Source: Bacillus sp. 7884-1 (GTDB lineage: Bacteria; Bacillota; Bacilli; Bacillales; Cytobacillaceae). From it: a stretch of 44,018 bases of DNA. The DNA lies in NCBI RefSeq assembly GCF_002272245.1, contig NZ_NPDD01000222.1, forward strand, positions 1 to 44,018, in the 5' to 3' direction. The notes beneath the pieces are model-generated. The model was given only the letters and a program-made list of their open reading frames with translations, was not told the DNA's origin and did not search any database. Shown here piece by piece: positions 41,598 through 44,018 of this stretch; within the stretch, counting starts at the first letter, position 1, and every line of letters begins with the position of its first letter. The position numbers and the translations under genes are program-made.

Positions 41598-42179
41598 ATG
41601 AAGATATTATTAACACCACCTGCTCTATTAGTCTTAGATGTTCAAAAAGGTTTTGATGACCCCTTTTGGGGGGACCGTAATAATCCGCAAGCAGAGGATA
41701 TATTAAAGCTTTTAACTGAGTGGAGAAAACGGGGCTGGGAGGTCATTTATTCACAGCATTTATCGTTATTGCCTAAATCGCCTTTCAATTATCAAAATAG
41801 AACAGGTGTTGAATTCAAAGAAATCATTAAACCTTTACCACAAGAGGTTGTTTTTCAAAAGAATATTAATAGTGCGTTCATTGGGACAGAATTAGAATCG
41901 TACTTAAGAGATAAACTGATTACTTCCGTTATGATAACAGGGTTATCAACACAACACTGTGTTTCTACGACCACAAGAATGAGTGGTAATTTAGGATTTG
42001 AAACGTTTCTTGTAGAAGATGCAACTGCTGCATTCGAAATTACCGACCATAATGGGACTACACATACTCCGGAGGATGTACATAAGTATGAAATTGCAGC
42101 TTTACATAAGGAGTTTGCAACGATTGTTGATACCAATGAGGTTTTGGCGCAGATTCAGCAACTAAACCCTAATCCGTAG
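41598..42179 (+). CDS. Isochorismatase-family cysteine hydrolase
   Basis: 193-aa enzyme with the complete catalytic triad: D14 (LLVLDVQKGF), K88 (VVFQKNINSAFIGTELESYL) and C121 (GLSTQHCVSTTTRMSGNLGF). The preceding cis-peptide region and the C-terminal EDATAAFEITDHNG are typical. Members hydrolyse amides or vinyl ethers (nicotinamide, carbamoylsarcosine, isochorismate); the sequence does not discriminate. ATG 41598 with TAGGAG 8 nt upstream; cotranscribed with DUF3231. No siderophore genes are near, so isochorismate is unlikely as substrate. Confidence 0.87.
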   Translation: MKILLTPPALLVLDVQKGFDDPFWGDRNNPQAEDILKLLTEWRKRGWEVIYSQHLSLLPKSPFNYQNRTGVEFKEIIKPLPQEVVFQKNINSAFIGTELESYLRDKLITSVMITGLSTQHCVSTTTRMSGNLGFETFLVEDATAAFEITDHNGTTHTPEDVHKYEIAALHKEFATIVDTNEVLAQIQQLNPNP

Positions 42180-42204
42180 AATCGTTTATGATAAAAAGAG
42201 GAGT

Positions 42205-42232
42205 AAGAGCAGTGTGCAACTGCTCTTTTTCT
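42205..42232 (+). terminator. Terminator of DUF3231-isochorismatase operon
   Basis: AGAGCAG / CTGCTCT with loop TGTGCAA and TTTTTCTT. Confidence 0.88.
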
Positions 42233-42293
42233 TGTGTGATTTAGTATCGGACTGTAAAATAACTATCAATCATACAGATTGAGGGACAATTTA

Positions 42294-42476
42294 ATGAAGA
42301 GGTATAAATTAATAGAGAATTACAGGGGTATTCATAAGAAAGGAACTATTTTCTTTCTTATCGCAGAATCAGAGTTTATTGGTGTGAAAGAATTTGTGCT
42401 ACAAACCTTGAATTTAGACGGCAAAATCATTCTCTCTGAAAAAGAACTGAGGGATTATTTTAGGGAATTATTTTAA
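42294..42476 (+). CDS. 60-aa protein, unknown
   Basis: MKRYKLIENYRGIHKKGTIF, then FIGVKEFVLQTLNLDGKIIL and a charged C-terminal helix (SEKELRDYFRELF). Mixed beta-alpha and soluble. Start at ATG 42294 with GAGGG 8 nt upstream; a TTG 15 nt earlier is less likely. Family not recognised. Confidence 0.55.
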   Translation: MKRYKLIENYRGIHKKGTIFFLIAESEFIGVKEFVLQTLNLDGKIILSEKELRDYFRELF

Positions 42477-42602
42477 TTAATTCGGAAAATAAATAATTCT
42501 TAGTAAAAATACATTTTTCATATGAAATATTTTTATTTTTGAGCTAAAATTACTTTAGAATCATATATATCGACACTCTATCCAATAAAATTTAGGAGTT
42601 GG

Positions 42603-43217
42603 ATGAAGATGTGGTCATTTATTTTCAAAAGGAAAAATAAAGACAGGATAGAAAGTTCGAATGTTATCTCCTTACAAAAAGGTACAAAAGAAACCGAAAT
42701 TGAAAGAATTTCAACCCTACTTAAGGAAGTGCTTTGCGAAACTTCTAAAGAAATAGTTTTTTTATGTGTTGGAACAGATCGGTCCACAGGTGATGCACTT
42801 GGCCCCTTGGTGGGGACCATGCTGAAGGAAAAAAATATTCCTTTTCCAGTCTATGGAACATTAGAACAGCCTGTTCATGCACTAAATATAAAGAAAGTTA
42901 TCAAGGATATCCATCAAAGATATGAAGAACCTTTTATTTTTGGAATCGACGCTTGTTTAGGTGATGAAGGGAAAATAGGGTCCGTTTTTATAAAAGAGGG
43001 AGCCTTTATCCCAGGAAATGCGGTAAATAACGTATTACCAAGTGTGGGTAATTACCACTTGAAGGCAATCGTCAATTATCTGGACCCCATCTCACCGGTA
43101 CAGTCACTAAATAGCACACGTTTGTATACCGTTAAAACTCTTGCGGAAATAGTAACAGAGATTATCACCAGGGCTGCATTTGAGGTTAGGAACCTTCAAA
43201 ATGACCAAGTAACTTAA
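42603..43217 (+). CDS. yyaC: YyaC-type spore protease
   Basis: 204-aa protein of the spore protease YyaC family, structurally related to GPR and HybD-type peptidases. The core holds VFLCVGTDRSTGDALGPLVG, FGIDACLGDEGKIGSVFI and GNAVNNVLPSVGNYHLKAIV; the aspartates of GTDRSTGD and FGIDACLGD are the expected metal-site residues. The N-terminal 35 residues are basic and variable. Expected in sporulating cells (forespore or spore), though substrates are not known. ATG 42603 or 42609; GGAG lies 4 or 10 nt upstream respectively. Supports a spore-forming host. Confidence 0.88.
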   Translation: MKMWSFIFKRKNKDRIESSNVISLQKGTKETEIERISTLLKEVLCETSKEIVFLCVGTDRSTGDALGPLVGTMLKEKNIPFPVYGTLEQPVHALNIKKVIKDIHQRYEEPFIFGIDACLGDEGKIGSVFIKEGAFIPGNAVNNVLPSVGNYHLKAIVNYLDPISPVQSLNSTRLYTVKTLAEIVTEIITRAAFEVRNLQNDQVT

Positions 43218-43279
43218 TTTTTTTAGTAAGAAGTGTTATCAGAAGATCTTCCTGCTAGGGAAATATTTCAAGTAAATGT

Positions 43280-43301
43280 TATAATTGGTATTAAGTATAC
43301 C
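43280..43301 (+). promoter_or_regulatory. -10 box and palindromic operator of GntR gene
   Basis: TATAAT (43280-43285) immediately followed by GGTAT-TAAGT-ATACC (43287-43301), a GntR/FCD-type palindrome lying over the expected start site. Suggests autorepression. Confidence 0.65.
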
Positions 43302-43322
43302 GAGTAGGAAGAGGGAGGAAAT

Positions 43323-43988
43323 ATGGTAAGTAACTGGACGGAGGATAATTTAATCTCGATTCGTGAGAGGGTTTATATCCACATTAAAGATTTGATTTTA
43401 GAAGGAGAGTTCAAAGCAGGCGATCGATTGGTGGAAAGGGAGCTGGCAGAAAGACTGAATATTAGTCGGACACCTATTCGTGAAGCATTATTTCGCTTAG
43501 AATCGCAAGGGTTTGTGAAAACCGTACCTAGAAAAGGTGTAATTGTTGCAGATATCTCGGAAAAAGAAATCATTGAGGTATTTACAATTCTTGCATCCCT
43601 AGAAGTATTGGCAGCAAAATTAGCTGTCCAGAAGTTAGACGACGTAACAAAAAATAAATTTATTGAATGTATTAAAAAAGTGGAAGCTGCCTTGCAAGAT
43701 AAGAGAGAATCAGATTACGCAGATATACACTTTGAAATAAATCATCTGTTATACAGTGCTGCAAAGAATACTAAACTATATGAGATTCTAAGTGGATTAT
43801 CGGATTATATAAAAGCATTTGCAAAGCTTGGCCATAAAAAAACCGGAAGAGCAGAACAAGCAATGGAAGAGCATATAAAAATTATGGAAGCCATTGTAAA
43901 TCAAGAAACAGAAATGGCAGAATTTCTTACAAAAATTCATATTGAAAATGCAAGAAAAGCTTACATTGAATCTGTTAAAAAGGGATAA
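43323..43988 (+). CDS. GntR-family regulator, FadR/FCD subfamily
   Basis: 221-aa repressor. Winged helix: IRERVYIHIKDLILEGEFKA, then VERELAERLNISRTPIREAL and KTVPRKGVIVADI (residues about 12-80). The C-terminal FCD ligand domain has metal-ligand histidines in DIHFEINHLLYSA, MEEHIKIMEAI and KIHIENARKAY, pointing to a metal-bound carboxylate ligand as in other FCD proteins. ATG with GGGAGGA 4-5 nt upstream. A palindrome over the transcription start suggests autoregulation. Its target operon would probably begin just beyond the window's right end. Confidence 0.9.
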   Translation: MVSNWTEDNLISIRERVYIHIKDLILEGEFKAGDRLVERELAERLNISRTPIREALFRLESQGFVKTVPRKGVIVADISEKEIIEVFTILASLEVLAAKLAVQKLDDVTKNKFIECIKKVEAALQDKRESDYADIHFEINHLLYSAAKNTKLYEILSGLSDYIKAFAKLGHKKTGRAEQAMEEHIKIMEAIVNQETEMAEFLTKIHIENARKAYIESVKKG

Positions 43989-44018
43989 GGGAATAAACAA
44001 ATAAAGAAAGAGCTAAGA

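Noticed and set aside
1..44018. tRNA, rRNA, insertion sequence or integrase genes
   Set aside because: I looked for cloverleaf-like or rRNA-like stretches and for transposase/integrase motifs and saw none; a tRNA or covariance search would settle it.

Overview
The window looks like chromosomal DNA from an AT-rich, spore-forming member of the Bacillaceae (Bacillus/Neobacillus-like; genus not determinable from the window alone). The reasons are strong AGGAGG-type ribosome binding sites, frequent TTG and GTG starts, many short hairpin-plus-T terminators, and families typical of this group: YyaC-type spore protease, SleB/CwlJ-like hydrolase, CwlC-like amidase, DUF3231, DUF2935, DUF4317, LLM flavin oxidoreductase and MocR regulator. 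No rRNA, tRNA, CRISPR array, transposase gene or prophage block was seen. The genes are mostly single transcription units, each closed by its own terminator.

Layout. 0-4.8 kb: type I signal peptidase, a four-helix stress-type protein, a LysM cell-wall hydrolase, an LLM oxidoreductase, a membrane protein and a gamma-carbonic-anhydrase-like protein. 4.9-8.5 kb: a wrecked GyrI-like gene, a long AT-rich spacer with a possible 35-aa peptide, an ArsR-SRPBCC fusion regulator with a second SRPBCC gene behind an inverted-repeat-rich promoter, and a KtrB/KtrD-type potassium channel subunit. 8.6-15.5 kb: threonine-aldolase-like enzyme, FMN reductase, DUF985 cupin, a frameshifted amino-acid permease, a fused PabB-PabC protein and a nonsense-broken DUF2798 gene. 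15.7-24.6 kb: papain-like hydrolase, a broken phage-type ABA-sandwich gene, a doubly broken DUF3231 gene, SPOR-tailed amidase, esterase, GNAT, MocR and a vanadium-haloperoxidase/PAP2-like protein. 24.6-31.4 kb: a 51-aa acidic protein, YitT protein, a protein with an internal duplication, a 3'-damaged kinase, GNAT, a D-threonine-aldolase-like enzyme, an MBL hydrolase, a MarR regulator and a frameshifted CarD-like gene. 31.5-44 kb: DHA2 drug exporter, CBS protein, DUF4317, an AraC regulator divergent from a GH3 glycosidase, DUF2935, a Gre-like factor with an unusual leader, an intact DUF3231-isochorismatase pair, YyaC and a GntR/FCD regulator.

How genes work together. The clearest regulatory circuit is MarR - CarD-like - MFS exporter. 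The same TGTCAA/TTGACA palindrome overlaps the -35 box of the marR promoter, and a second copy in the carD-MFS intergenic region supplies the -35 boxes of both divergent promoters. The ArsR-SRPBCC pair and the GntR/FCD gene also carry likely autoregulatory operators. The AraC/GH3 pair looks like a sugar-responsive catabolic unit.

The two most unusual signals are (i) that shared operator circuit and (ii) a compact three-way-junction RNA fold in the 5' leader of the Gre-like gene, followed by a 22-codon leader ORF that overlaps the gene's start codon. A third is the concentration of seven broken genes between 4.9 and 31.4 kb, several with lesions that can be placed to within a few bases.
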